From positions 248,001 through 312,000 of the forward strand of contig JAJIRX010000742.1 of assembly GCA_023853785.1 (NCBI GenBank): a DNA stretch of 64,000 nucleotides, given 5' to 3'. The first letter of the stretch is position 1, and each line of letters opens with the position of its first letter. The notes beneath the pieces are model-generated. The model ran no database searches and was not told the origin of the DNA. It saw nothing but the letters and a program-made list of their open reading frames with translations. Origin of the DNA: Psilocybe azurescens. Its lineage: Eukaryota > Basidiomycota > Agaricomycetes > Agaricales > Agrocybaceae. Of this stretch, positions 10,395-22,219 are shown one piece after another. A program made the position numbers and the translations under genes.

Positions 10395-13300
10395 ATGGAC
10401 TACGACCGCAACGACGCCCTCCTCCACTGGCTCTTCCGCCAGACGCAGGGCGACGCCTGGTTCCGCCCCAACGAAGAGAACATCTCGTCCGGCGTGGCGC
10501 TGCGCATTAGCGATGGTGCGTTCTCTGGCTTCCTCCTTGTGCTCTGCATCAACTTGAATGCTCACCGGCACCTCTACTTGATACTTGATATTTGCACACG
10601 ATAGCGGCGAACGCGGCTGCGCCTGAATTCCGCGTCTTCCCATATGAGAACGCGAACCTGGAGCCCTTCGAGACGGCCGTGGCCGCGCTCAACCCGGTCG
10701 TCGCTGTGAAAGTGCGCAGTGCGGCGGTGCATGCTGCGTTGGCTGAAGTGTGAGTTCGTTTGGCTTTTTGGTTCTTTGTTCGTTTCGTTTTTCGTTTCGT
10801 TTTGTCGTTTCGTCTTGTCTTTTCGTTTTTTTGTTTTCGGTTCTTTCCTTTCCTTTCCTTGCCTTGCGTTTCTATTTCACATTTTATTCCCTCTTTCGTT
10901 CGCGCGCTCTTTGAAGGAGACAACCATGATGATGATGATGATATCTTGGGCGGTGTGTCGTCGTTTCCACACGTGTGCGTGGGGCGCTCCCTCGGTGCTT
11001 TTTCGTTTTTTTATTATGTTTTGGGAGACGCGTTTATACTTTCGTTTCCATTTTTTGGAGCGGGTGGGTGGGGTGTTGGATTAACCCTGCGCTCCACCCA
11101 TATCGCTGTGCAATGGCACTGCATTGCTCCCAACTTCTCTTACTTTTTTTTGCTTGCTTGCTTTCTTCTTTTTTTGGCACCCCCTTGCACTCTCTGCACT
11201 TGCACAAGTCACTGTTCTATTTTGAGCTTTCCCTACACTTGATTCGATCTTTCAAGAACGAACGCGCATCATATTTGACCTTATTCGGTTCCACCGACGG
11301 ACCGTGGGGCGGTCGCCACGCCACGCGTTTGCCATGCGCCCCCGTGCGCCGCTTTGGCGCTTGTTCTTGGGCTAGTGCGCGATCACGTCCCGCTGTCACT
11401 GTCAGAGAGAGCTGCGCTATGCGATATGCGATATGTGCTATGTGGGCTGCTAGTGCACGTCGAGTTTTTCATGTCCGAGTATGGACCTATTCTTGTCGTT
11501 TGTTCTATTTTTCTGCGTGTAATGCGGCTAGTTGGTGGTGGTTAGGTCGAGGGTCTTTTTTAGGGTTGATGTGTTTTCGTCTTTTTCATTTGGGGTGTTT
11601 CCGTCTCTTCATTTTGGGTGTTTCCGTTTCCTTTTCACTGTTATCTGCATTCCCCTTCGATCGTTCCTTTCTTTCTTTCTTTGGAGTCCAGTTCTTCCCT
11701 TCCTGCGGCCCCCGGCGTCGATTCTCGAAGTTCGCTCTTTGCCGTCCTTCTTCCCTGCGTTGCTATTGTGGGGTCTTTCTTCACGTCGTCGCCGAGATGG
11801 CCTGCGCCACATCTCACGTCCCACGTCCCTCGTCCCAATTATGCCGTGTCCATTCAATATCGTCCTCGAAGATGAACGCTGCACGCACGCACGCATACAC
11901 GCCTCGCCTCCTCCTGCCCACTGCCCACTGCTGGGTGGTGGCAGTAGAGTTAGGAGATTGCGCTATACGTCATTTTTCATTCTTTTGCAAATTGCAAATT
12001 GCGAATTGACTCCGAAATGGCATCGTTATCATTCATCATCATCGCTTTCATTACTTTTCATTATGCGTTGCAATGCTTGGCAATGGCGGACGCCGGTGCT
12101 TTTGTCTCGAGTTTGTTGCGTAACTGAGGGGCGGGTCGTCGACGCGATCCCCCGACCGTCGCGCACCGCCATCTTGTCTTGCTTTCTTTTTTTTCTTGTC
12201 TTTTTTGTGCATTTTCGTGCAGTTTGATTGGACTGTGAGAATAATTACTGACGTTATCTTTCTATCTTTCTATCCTACCCCTGTCTTGGCTTTGTGCATT
12301 GCGTCTGTCCTCGTTCTTGGACCGAACTGTCAACGATGATAACGACGACGACCCTGCGCATACCTTGGTGTACCTCCCACTACCTACCATCACAACGACG
12401 ATCGCAACAACAACACCACCCTGATGCGGATGCGATTAATTAAACCGTTACGGCATACAGTGGCCAGGAGGACCAGAGCATCTACGTCGACTCGGAGACG
12501 CGCATCCAGATCCTGGACACCATGCTCATGCTCCCGCAAGCCGATCGCGAGCAATGCGCCGCATTCATCGTGAGTCCCTCCCCCATCCCTCTCCACTCCG
12601 CTCCTTCATCTTCATTCATTTATGCTTGAAATATCACACAGCGAGACGAGCGCGTGATGGTGATCTGGTCCGAGTCCCTCGACCGCATCGTGCCCATCTG
12701 CCAGGACTTCGAGGAGCGGCTCATCAAGCTGCTCTGGCGCTCGCGCCCGGGGCCCGCCGTCTCCTCCGCCTCCTCCGCGCACGGGAACGGCGTGTCCACC
12801 TCGAACACCTACACCGGCAACGGGAGCGCGAGCGCCGCGGGCAGCATCGCGGACCACTCGCAGGGCGGCGGGAGCGCGGAGGGCTGGCCCCCAACCGCGG
12901 CGCCGCGCGCACGCCCGGGTCGCGCCCGCCGAGCATCGCGGGCCGGGCGCCCGGCTCCGTGCGCGCGCTGCGCGGCCTGTACGGCGTGCAGGGGCGCGAG
13001 TACGAGGATGAGGTCGCGGATGCGGAGAAGCGCGCGGCGGACGACAAAGAGGCGGCGGCTGCGCGTGGGGAGCTCGGCGCGCGCCGCAGCGCGGGGTGGG
13101 CGGGCGCGTGCGGAGGCAGAAGTATAGGCGGACGTGGTATGGCAAGAAGGTGCCGCTGCCGCTGGAGTATGAGGACGAGGACGATGAGGCGGAGGGGGAT
13201 CTGGAGAATTTCAGGGGGGAGGAGAGGAGGCCTGTGAGGCTGTATGCGCCGCTGTATAATGGGCTTGCGGCTGGTATCGCCCTGAGTATGTGTCTTTGTC

Positions 13301-16300
13301 TCCTTTTTATTCCCTCTGAATCTTGTGCGCTGATGGGTTTCTTTGCTTTCTTTCTTTCTTTCTTTCTTTTTGATGATACTCAGTATTCGTTGGAAACTCG
13401 TTCAAGACGCTGCTCATGGAGTGGTGGTTGGACCACGACTTCTCGCGCTTTGCGCTGGTCGTCGTTATCCCCCTGCTCTACTGCGTGTCCATGTTCTTCG
13501 CCCTCCAGATCGTGCAGAACGTGACCATGATGTAAGTCCCCCTCCCTCCCTCACCCTCCCCTCCCCTATCCCCATCGCCCATCTCAATCTCAATCTCACA
13601 TCCAATTCTCACCCTCCCCTCAGGATCGGCCCCATCGCGCAATACCACAAAAACTCGAAATACTACTCCGCCATCCGCCCGAAGCCGAACAAAATCGTGG
13701 ACAACAACCTCCCGCACATCACGATCCAGATGCCCGTGTACAAGGAGAGCCTCGACGCGGTCCTCGCGCCGAGCATCCGCAGCTTGAAGAAGGCGATGCA
13801 GACGTACGCAAGACAGGGCGGCACGAGCACGATTTTTATTAATGACGATGGGCTAAGGGTATGTGTTTTTTCCTTCCCTTTCGTTGTTGGATGAACAGTG
13901 CGCTGAGGGTTTTTTTTTTTCTGGCACATGTAGTTGCTTTCGCCTGCGGATCGGGATGAGCGCCTGGCGTTCTACGCGAATCATAATATTGGATGGGTCG
14001 CTCGTCCTAAGCACGACCCCGCCCCCGAGGGATTCAAGCGTGCAGGGCGGTTCAAGAAGGCGTCGAACATGAACTACGGTGAACACCCTTTCATTGCTCC
14101 TAGCGCGTCTGTCCTACACGTACTCAATTTGTATATATTTTTAAAAAACAGGTCTCGCACTATCTTTGAAAATGGAGAAACACCTCGAGGCGCTGCTCGC
14201 GCAGAGCGCGGGCACGGGCGGCACGAACAGCGTGAGCAACGGCACCGCGCCCACGGGCAACCTGCGCAGCTCGCTCTCGACGAACGCGCACGGGACCAGC
14301 GCCAACGAACATACCGGCCTCGCTCCCAGCGCGGAGAAAGAGAAAGAGAAAGGACAAGGACAGGGCGAGGCCAAGGCCGCGGTGCCGTACGGGATCCAGT
14401 ACCAGAACCGCGACGGGGGCGAGTCCGTCGTGTGGGGAACGCGGGGAACGGCGGGGGCGGGGGTGCTGCGTCGGGGCTCGCGGGGCTCGGCGACGAGGAC
14501 CTGGAGGAGAAGGCGCTGGGGATGGCGATCGAGGAGACGTGGGAGGAGAGCGGCAGGCGGTGGCGCCCGTGGGCCGCGAACGGGCGCGCGACGCGCGTGG
14601 GCGAGTTCGTGCTGATCGTGGACTCGGATACGGTGGTGCCCGAGGACTGTCTGCGCGATGCGGCGCGGGAGATGAGGGCGTGTCCGACGGTGGCGATCAT
14701 TCAGCATGAGAGTGGTGCGTTTTTGCGTTCTTCTTTCTTTGTTGGTACTATGATTCATTTTTTAATTTGGCTTTTTGGATAGATGTTATGCAGGTTGCCC
14801 ATCATTACTTTGAGAACGGTATCGCGTATTTCACGAGGCGTATCAACAGATGTATATCGATTTGTGAGTTCCCCCTTCTTTTTTTGCATTGATGCTCGGC
14901 TCCGAAAAGACTCATGAGCGACTCCTATACTATAGCCTGCGCAAATGGCGAAGTCGCACCGTTCATGGGACATAATGCGTGAGTAACATTACACTCATAC
15001 TTTTTCCTCGAGGCTCGAGGCTCGAGATCCCAAGCCCGCGTGTACTCACTCCTTCCTCGTCGGTGCACCTTAATTTAACTTCTTGTTTAGGTTTTTACGC
15101 TGGAAAGCTATCCAAGACGCGTCCTTCGTGGACCCTGCGGATGGCAAGGAGAAGATCTGGTCCGAGTCGAACGTGTCCGAGGATTTCGACATGGCGCTCC
15201 GGCTCATCCTGAAGGGGTACATCGTCCGCTGGGCCACGTACTCCAAGGGGGCGTTCAAAGAAGGCGTCTCGCTCAGCGTGGACGACGAGATTAATCGCTG
15301 GCAAAAATATTCGTATGGGTGTAACGAGTCAGTCCATCCATCTTCCTCGTTTTTTTTTTGCGTATTTCCATTCCTGCGAGCAGCACGAACAGAGGTTCAT
15401 GCTGCTCGCTCTTCTTTCGCGCCACAGACGTTGTTATTGACTGACGGATTCTTGTGATTCTCTTACAGGCTCCTGTTCAACCCTCTTGCACAGTGGTGGC
15501 GCCGAGGACCCATCAACCGTCAAATCCACAAGTTCTTGTGGTCAAGCGCGCCTCTGCACTATAAGATTTCGATGATGTCTTGTACGTCGCATTTCTCTTT
15601 ACGGAGTGTACCTTACTCCGATGCTGAACGCCACATTCCTTTTTTTCTCTTCTCCTCGGATGGTCCTTTTCCATAGACATGTTCTCGTATTGTGAGTGCC
15701 AACTTTCATCATGGGCGCGCAGTCCCCCTATCTCGAAGATCAACGCTCATTAATTAATTAATTATGTTCTCAATTTGCGCAGACGGTATCGCAGCGTCGA
15801 TAACGATATCGCTCATCAATTACGTGTTGCTGGGCTTCCAATTCCCGGTTGACGGCTTCTTCATGCACAGTTTCGAAATCTTCCTTGCGACGACGGTCGT
15901 GTTCTGGGGATCCGGGACGGTTGGGTACACGCTGCTCGAGTATCGTCTTGGGCACAAGAAACTGGTGAGTGACGGGAGGACCCCGATACACCTCTTCATT
16001 TTCGCTGTTCGCGTCGGAGCTGATAATTGTCCTATTTTTCTTTTTGTTCCCTTTTTCTTTGCGTCTTTGCATCTTTGACTCTAGCTTTCTGCTCTAATGG
16101 AGAACCTGATGTGGATTCCATTCTTGTGAGTCTCGTTTGTTCATATATCGTGTGTATCCTCCGTGGGACGTGGGAGGGAGGGTCCTGCTATAGCCATAGG
16201 GCTGTATTGCACGCGTTGATGTTTGTGCAGGTTCATTTCACTGACGTGCCTTGTGTTTGTTTGTCCACCTAGCTTCTTCTTCTTTGGGGGTCTCTCGATA

Positions 16301-16863
16301 CCTGTCACCCAGGCGATCCTAGCCCATCTATTTTCGCACAACATCCAATGGTCAGCCACTATCAAGGAAGTCGAACGTTCTAATTTCTTCAAAGAGATTC
16401 CAAAAATCGCGCGAAGGTATGTCGGGACATGGGCGTTGCCGTGCATCATTTCACCTGTTGATTGTTTTTTTTCCTTCTTTTTTCCTGTGCGACTTGTCGT
16501 ATGTATGGTATAGGTTCTGGTTCCCGATGCTGTTCTCTATCGTGGTTATAGCGGGCATGATCATTCTATCGACCTCACTTGTGCCCTTCCAGTGGAAAGT
16601 CGATGGCTCTGCGTGGGCTGTTATTTTACCCCTCTCGTGAGTGAAAGGATCGTTTTCTTCCACGAACCCAGGCGCTGACATCACGGTGGATTCCGCTCCT
16701 CTACCTTAGAATCTCTGCCGCATGCCACATTCTGTTCCCAGTAAGCATCATATTTTCCCATGCATGGATATTTTGTTTTCGTTTCCCATCGCTCATTATC
16801 ATTATGTTATCTTTGCGGCATCAGATCGTACTCAACCCCTGGCTAATGGTGTTCTCTTACTGA
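10395..16863 (+). CDS. Large membrane glycosyltransferase, family GT2
   Basis: Probably makes a cell-wall or capsule polysaccharide from a nucleotide sugar at a membrane. The N-terminal part (MDYDRNDALLHWLFRQTQGD) is followed by two membrane segments (NGLAAGIAL; FALVVVIPLLYCVSMFFAL). The GT-A catalytic core follows: ITIQMPVYKES, IFINDDG, VLIVDSDTVVPED and SNVSEDFDMALRL. EINRWQKYSYG lies where QxxRW is expected, so Gln is replaced by Glu. At least four more membrane segments form the C-terminus, ending NPWLMVFSY. Length is roughly 950 residues in many exons; intron 2 is very long (10750-12460). Frame breaks at about 12888, 13104 and 14440 lie in G/C runs. It resembles the fungal PF13632-type GT2 proteins, which include the mixed-linkage glucan synthase Tft1 group, rather than classical chitin synthases (no QRRRW). 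The product is not known. Confidence 0.8.
10750..12460 (+). other. Unusually long (1.7 kb) intron of the GT2 gene
   Basis: The donor follows ...HAALAE plus two bases of the next codon (GT|gtgagt). The acceptor at 12460 restores the frame into GQEDQSIYVDSETRIQ. All other introns in this gene are under about 120 bp. The insert is strongly T/C-rich on the plus strand with long pyrimidine runs. A 344-codon frame at 10975-12009 is Phe/Cys-rich low complexity and starts with a non-ATG codon, so I do not call it a gene. Confidence 0.7.
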
Positions 16864-18650
16864 TTGATTTTTGCCGTTATTGGACTTTTTGTTCTTCTTC
16901 AACTAAACATAAACGTAAACGACAATCTTCAAGGACTTCTTTTTGCGATGCGATTTGCACCACTACACGTCCCCATCCCACTGCTATTTATGAACTACCT
17001 ATACTTAACTGACTTTGGACCATTGGTACCCACTCCTAACCTATTTCTCCGTCCCATACACAGCATTGTTCTCTCTTCCATCAATTTGCTTTCTTTTTTA
17101 GCCACTCTTTCATTCATTTTAACGCTTAGACATTTCGTCAGTCGTCTCTTGCTGCTCTCTGTCGCCGTATTTCTGGTTGGTTGGAGGCGTAAAACAGGAG
17201 AGGCTCTCTATTCTTTCTACTAGTAGATTCAAAAAGCTTTCATTCTCGTTCCAGGACTTTATATACCTCTTTTTACAGTACGATGCCTGTTTTCATAAAT
17301 TCCTCTTGATGTTTGCATGAACGAGACACGACAGTATACCACCAATCAATTTTATTCTCTTTGCATCTTCGAGTTTTCGAGCTTCTATCCGACGTGCCCA
17401 AGGTAGAAGATGGCTTATTTCAAATTGCGCATATAGGTGCGATGTCGTCACCACCCGAACAGAGCCGCAGAGTGGTGTTCATTCACCGTCATATGCGAAT
17501 TTACGCGATTCATGATCGATGATAGTAAGGGATCCTTAATTTCAACACCGTTCCGGTTAGTGATCGTCATCTATCGTATCGGCTAGTGGCCATTGGAAGA
17601 GCTTAAAGGAGTGGCATAAGTATAGATGTCATGGTGTTATCTGAGTCGTTTGTCGGGGTTGGTTATCGTTCGTCTAGAACCGCGCGTAGACCGGCGGCGC
17701 AGTAGAGAGCCGAGTTGGAATGTATGTTAGGCTAGCTGCTAGGCCTCTAGGCCATAGGTAGAAGACTTCATAGATCACTGCATATCTTTTATGAATAGTT
17801 GTGCCACTATCTACCCAAGTCCGAGCTTCGACGACAAGTTTTGCGCGATACGACAAGACACTTGTACACGTAAATGGCTACAGATTTCATTTTACTTCTC
17901 TCAAACTTTTCGATGCGGCCTATATTAAATTGCGCTCAACCTCCCCCTCAGAGGCAGCATGGAAGGAGCAAATGAAACAAAAAGCGTCACACAGTGGCCA
18001 ATGCGCGCCGCTGCCGTAAAGAGCGCGCGCGCCAAAGGGGGCGATTACAGGTGGCACCAGGGTACGTGCACTGATAAATAGAAATGATCGTGTCAGACTG
18101 TTGCCACCAAGCCAATATTATGTAAGTAAAAATGGAAAATACAAGAGAATGCACAGAGTCGACAACTATGGTCCCACCAACCCTTGCCGTCAATTGGCTT
18201 CCATACTGGAGCAGCGACATCATCATTGCTTCCGGGGTCCTACTTACTTCCACCGACATTCCCGACATACCAAAGAAGGAAGAGTTTCCCTAATCCCACC
18301 GATTTATTTGATCATGGGTTAAACGTGGCGATTTCTCGAACTTTCTGGGTTGAGAAATGAAACAAACGGGTCTCCTTTGATGCCATCTCGATATTATTAC
18401 CAGACTGAGGTCAATACCCTCCTTGCACTTGCCAAAAATTTAGCCGCTAGCGACTCGAGAGAAACTGCCCCATGACGAGTACTAAGTAGTAAGTAGTGCT
18501 ACCTAATGATAAGAGAGAGCATAATTTGGTTCGTTTATATTTACTTCTTGATGACACAAAACAGTTTGAATTTGAGTCCCAAATTTCACAAGACCTTGAC
18601 AAGTCACTCCCTACAACCCTGAAATGTATACAATGTACACGGCCCTTATC
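16864..18650. other. Intergenic, nothing recognised
   Basis: Downstream region of GT2 followed by AT-rich DNA. A minus-strand frame of about 90 codons at 17987-18268 contains one hydrophobic stretch but no known domain. Composition changes from GC-rich to AT-rich around 16.9 kb. Confidence 0.45.
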
Positions 18651-19950
18651 CTAATTAAACGTTTGAGGAGATAAGGCGTTATATATCGGGCAGAGTTCGC
18701 CGTACGCAGCTAGCAGAATGGACATATCAGGGGTTCTGGTTATTCATGGATGACTGGATTGAACATACGAGGAGGAGTGGAGGTTTAAATTTCAGGGATG
18801 CTCTCTGCCAGGACAATAGCAAGTCCTCTAAGAGTCGTCAACATCTCAGAGAAATATCGTGCTTCAAAGTTGGACTGGAAAGAAAATTGGGAGCTTACAG
18901 CTGGAGATACCAGTCGATGTGGCTAAAAAAAAAAGACATTGTAAGTATAAGTTAATCTGACCACGATAGAAGAGAGCGGATGTCTCCCTTACCAATGCAT
19001 GACCCACGGGCCAGAGTTGTCTGCGACGAAGCGGATGGTGACATTGTCAGTGTTCTGAGAGCCAAGACTAATGACGTTGCGTATGACAGGATCGTCCTAG
19101 TTATCGACATCACTTCCAGCACTCCGGACGACATGGAAGTTGTGCCATATCAAACAGTTCAGGTCTCACTCCAGTATGAGTCTTTGATTTTGTATATCAA
19201 ACTCACTACGTGCAAATGAATTGGATTCTGTCGTAAGACGGAGAAGAACAACAAAACACATAGGGCTTCCACCTAATCCACCAGGCGTGGTGACCTCAAT
19301 AACCTTGTTAGGCGGCAGCTCATAAACATTTTCTGCAGGAAGAAATTCCTATGGCGTATATTTCTTGCTCAAAATTTGAAGCAGCACCGGAAGAGGTGGA
19401 GGCATAAAGCTCCCGGTATACGTGCCATTGCTTATCGTGAACTTACTCTGCTCTGTAATAAACGTAATATTCAGCAGCATATTAACATCCGCAGCTCCCC
19501 GCTGATGCACTCCAGCGCCCCTGTTCCAACATCCAGAGGATGCAGCGAAGTTGGTGCTGATAGGCGCCGGGTGTTAGAATTCAGCTCCTCTTCCAAAGCA
19601 TTCGGGTACCCTTAGAATCGCCGAGTTGGTGCCATTCTCAACAACTGCATGGCCGAGGTTAGGATTAGCACGTATCCAGTAGTTCCCCACGGGCTGGTCG
19701 GCATTCAACACAAAGGAATATATCTGTCCAGCGAATATCTGGATAGAATCGACTTCGAGTGGCTGGACATTGACTCCGTCTACTTCAATTATCGTCTGAG
19801 TAATGAGATATTAGCCCCTTGGGATTCAATGGATATGAAGCAAGAAGAGGATCGCATACCATTGTGTGCCCATTGAGAAGTTTTAACTTGGATCGCAAGA
19901 CATCCAGACCAGACGGAAGCGATACCGCATGGATTGTCTCGCGTTAATAA
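18651..19950 (-). pseudogene. Laccase pseudogene L1, 3' portion
   Basis: Minus-strand sequence collinear with the intact laccase L2 from the second cupredoxin domain to the stop (...QTFN, stop at 18651-18653). It includes the block matching L2 around 23,460-23,520 and the conserved exons near the C-terminus. Several substitutions and indels break the frames, for example around 19350-19610. Similarity to L2 ends near 19950, where the mosaic insertion begins; the 5' remnant of the same gene lies at 21580-21740. Confidence 0.85.
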
Positions 19951-20369
19951 GGATGTAGTTAATGATTGCCACCACCCAGCACAATTATCTCGTCAGTATT
20001 GATCTCGAGGATGGTGCGTCGCACCTTATAATTAAGAGGTAGAGTCGGCCGCACTATCTCCAGGGCGTAGAGGACCGATAGCGATGCTGAAGGGTGACTC
20101 CCTCTTCGCATCACCACAATACTCTACTCTACCTATTATATGTATAGACTTGTGAATAAGATAAGAATTATATGAAAATTAAGGTGATGTGTGGGTGGGA
20201 TTTTAGAGAAATTCGGTAGGTAATGAATGGGTAAGATGAATTGGGTTGACTGGCTACGCAGTCGGTAGTGGTAATACGACTTAGAGTGAGTAAAGTGAAA
20301 AAGGTTAGGGAAAGTGAATACACGTGACGGCGTCTCCTTCTTACCCGCAGGCGGGTACTTTCATTCGAA
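19951..20369. other. Left part of the mosaic insertion in L1
   Basis: About 19951-20040 resembles, in reverse orientation, 25090-25160 beside L2; both encode a short tail related to INTDEIIVLG followed by a stop. The DNA from about 20105 to 20350 has no match that I can see in the window and may be an insertion inside this repeat. Confidence 0.5.
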
Positions 20370-20720
20370 TGGTGCATGGTGTGGGATATCTTTAGGTTTA
20401 ATATTAATTTAACTTCAAACATGATTAGCGCTCTTGAGAGAGTTTAGGGGTTATCGATCGTCCAAGTATACTCGCGAGTCGTCCACACTTCTCGGTGCAT
20501 AGTTACTACCATCGGCTTGAACAGCTCGCTTGGGATATGCGATTTTCATTTGCTACTTGCACTTTCGTAAAGAATGCAATTTTTTCTTTTCCGGCTGATC
20601 TAACTTGACTCTTCTAGAAGTATCATTCGGGTAAAATTGCGTTTTGGAACAAACTCGAGAACTTTCCATACACCTGTATCTCTCACCTGTGAGCCCGAGA
20701 AAGCAGGATGGTCGGAAATT
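20370..20720 (+). repeat. Inverted copy of the L2 upstream region
   Basis: Matches 24720-25090 in opposite orientation. Shared strings include AATATTAATTTAACTTC, TTAGGGGTTATCGATCGTCC versus its complement, ACTCGCGAGTCGTCCACAC and CGGAAATTGCGGGATGC. In L2 this sequence lies 120-490 bp upstream of the start codon, so this is laccase promoter DNA. Here it points rightwards, toward the Kre6-gene fragment. Confidence 0.8.
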
Positions 20721-20729
20721 GCGGGATGC

Positions 20730-20935
20730 AGTGATGCTGCGTTCAGGATGTGAGCATTCCTGTCCGCGCTATTAGCATTGATTCTCTCGTATGATGCTCA
20801 TGTTGGTGCTTTGGAGTGATTATATAAAGATGTGGGAGATTTGCCGACGGATACGTGGTACTGGAGGAGACTCAAGAAGAAGGGGTGTTGGTGGTGGAAG
20901 AAGACTCAAAAAGACGATGAGATGGATCATTCCAC
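20730..20935 (+). pseudogene. 3' end fragment of the Kre6-like gene
   Basis: Carries the last intron and last exon of the Kre6-like gene: the GCGTTCAGGATGTGAG donor region, the intron with CTCATGTTGGTGCTTTG, then DYIKMWEICR. The intact gene has the same sequence at about 7063-7110 on the other strand. The stop codon is changed here and the frame runs on. Because the intron is kept, it was copied from genomic DNA. Confidence 0.85.
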
Positions 20936-20959
20936 TTTGTTTTGTTACTAAGTAAGAAC

Positions 20960-21575
20960 GCTTGGATAGATTAGTGTGTAACGACATGCGTACATACGAA
21001 TAGCATTATGATCGAGTATGAAGATTGTCGTGTTGTATGATATCCAGCAGCAGAAGATGATTGGGGAGATCAATAGCCATCCGGTCAAATATGTGGTGTG
21101 GAGAAATGATTCGTCTCTGGTTGCTCTGATGAGCAAACACAGTGAGTATTTTTCGGCATTTGATAGTTGAAGGAGAATGAGAAGGATAAATGCGCCTGTT
21201 TAATTCTGCCAGCTATCACAATTGCCAACAAGAACTTCTCGTAGCATAGCCTCATTCATGAGACTATTCGCGTCAAGTCTGGAGCTTGGGATGATGCTGG
21301 TGTCGTCATCTACTCGACGCTCGACCACGTCAAGTATTGCTTAGCCCAGGGGTAGGTTCTATCTTTTTTACCTCCCCGAAAGTCCTATGCGTTCCTTTTG
21401 CTTTGCATTGATCCTTGGTCCAACTTTTAGTGATCACAGCGTAATCTGTACTCTCGACAACCCCGTCTATTTGACGTGCGCCGCGGGGAAACCGTGCACT
21501 GCCTCGACCGCTCCGCCCACCCACGCATCATTACTTTCTATCCCACAGAATACCTGTCATCACGCCTACGACTGA
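20960..21575 (+). pseudogene. COPA: Coatomer alpha internal fragment
   Basis: Encodes alpha-COP pieces after the WD40 propeller: VVLYDIQQQKMIGEINSHP, VKYVVWRNDSSLVALMSKH, an intron, [41 protein letters not shown], an intron, and DHSVICTLDNPVYLT. This corresponds to roughly residues 430-560 and continues, with a small gap, the part found at 4700-5690 on the minus strand. No start and no downstream part are present. It is a relic, not a gene. Confidence 0.85.
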
Positions 21576-21579
21576 ACAT

Positions 21580-21740
21580 CTCTGAACATGTGTTGATGGT
21601 CAAGAGTCCCAAGACTTTTTCAATGAAAGCATTGTAAGAGTCGACCTGCGAAAGAGGCGATTTGAGGAAACCTGTCGGTCAGGGGTCAGTGCTTCATACC
21701 TGAAATCTTACTCAAGCCCTTGGTACCTGGTACCTGCGTC
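21580..21740 (-). pseudogene. 5' remnant of laccase pseudogene L1
   Basis: Matches the first codons and immediate upstream region of L2 (24570-24690): the ATG context, the beginning of the signal peptide MLS, and the promoter-proximal TGTCGGTCAG-like sequence. The frame stops after about ten codons. The rest of the N-terminal half of the laccase is replaced by the mosaic at 19951-21579. Confidence 0.75.
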
Positions 21741-22219
21741 CAAGTAGACCTGTGACATAGTATGAGTGCAAACCCTCGAAACAATAGGATTTCACGTCCT
21801 CGAATAAGGGCTGGTCGCCACTCTAGCTTCCAAGTTCCCAATGAAAGACTCGAGGAATTTCGAACTATGGCCGAGACCGTGACTAATACATGTGATGTGA
21901 TAGTACGCGTTCTAATCGGTAGCTAGTCTGTTCAAGTTGAACCTACCACGCGACGCTGCACTTACTTGACATGAAGGAGATGGATAAATGAAACAATACG
22001 TACTCAATATATGCATTTCCTTTAAGATTCCAAAAATGAGTGGTGCTAGCAACAATTCAAAATCCATTCATTTACATGTTCTTGAATCTCAGTATCTATT
22101 TGATATTCAAATTTCAATGCACCAAAAACAGTTTGAATAGAGTCTCAAACATCAAAAGGACTCCGACTCCCAAATTCACTCCATAGGCCCCTAAGAGCGT
22201 GCGATATTCTTATCGATTC
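21741..22219. other. Intergenic, nothing recognised
   Basis: Spacer between the L1 remnant and the 3' end of L2. No gene-like frame is present. Confidence 0.5.

Noticed and set aside
10975..12009. 344-codon frame inside the GT2 intron
   Set aside because: Non-ATG start, Phe/Cys low complexity caused by T/C-rich DNA, lies wholly in an intron with good splice sites.
12554..13237. Arg-rich long frames in the GC-rich island
   Set aside because: They are other-frame shadows of the GT2 and Kre6-like genes produced by high GC and by run-length breaks.
10395..16863. Chitin synthase annotation for the GT2 gene
   Set aside because: The chitin synthase hallmark QRRRW and EDR motifs are absent; a PF13632-type GT2 enzyme fits better.
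17987..18268. Possible membrane protein on the minus strand
   Set aside because: One hydrophobic stretch only, no family match and no splice partner exons.
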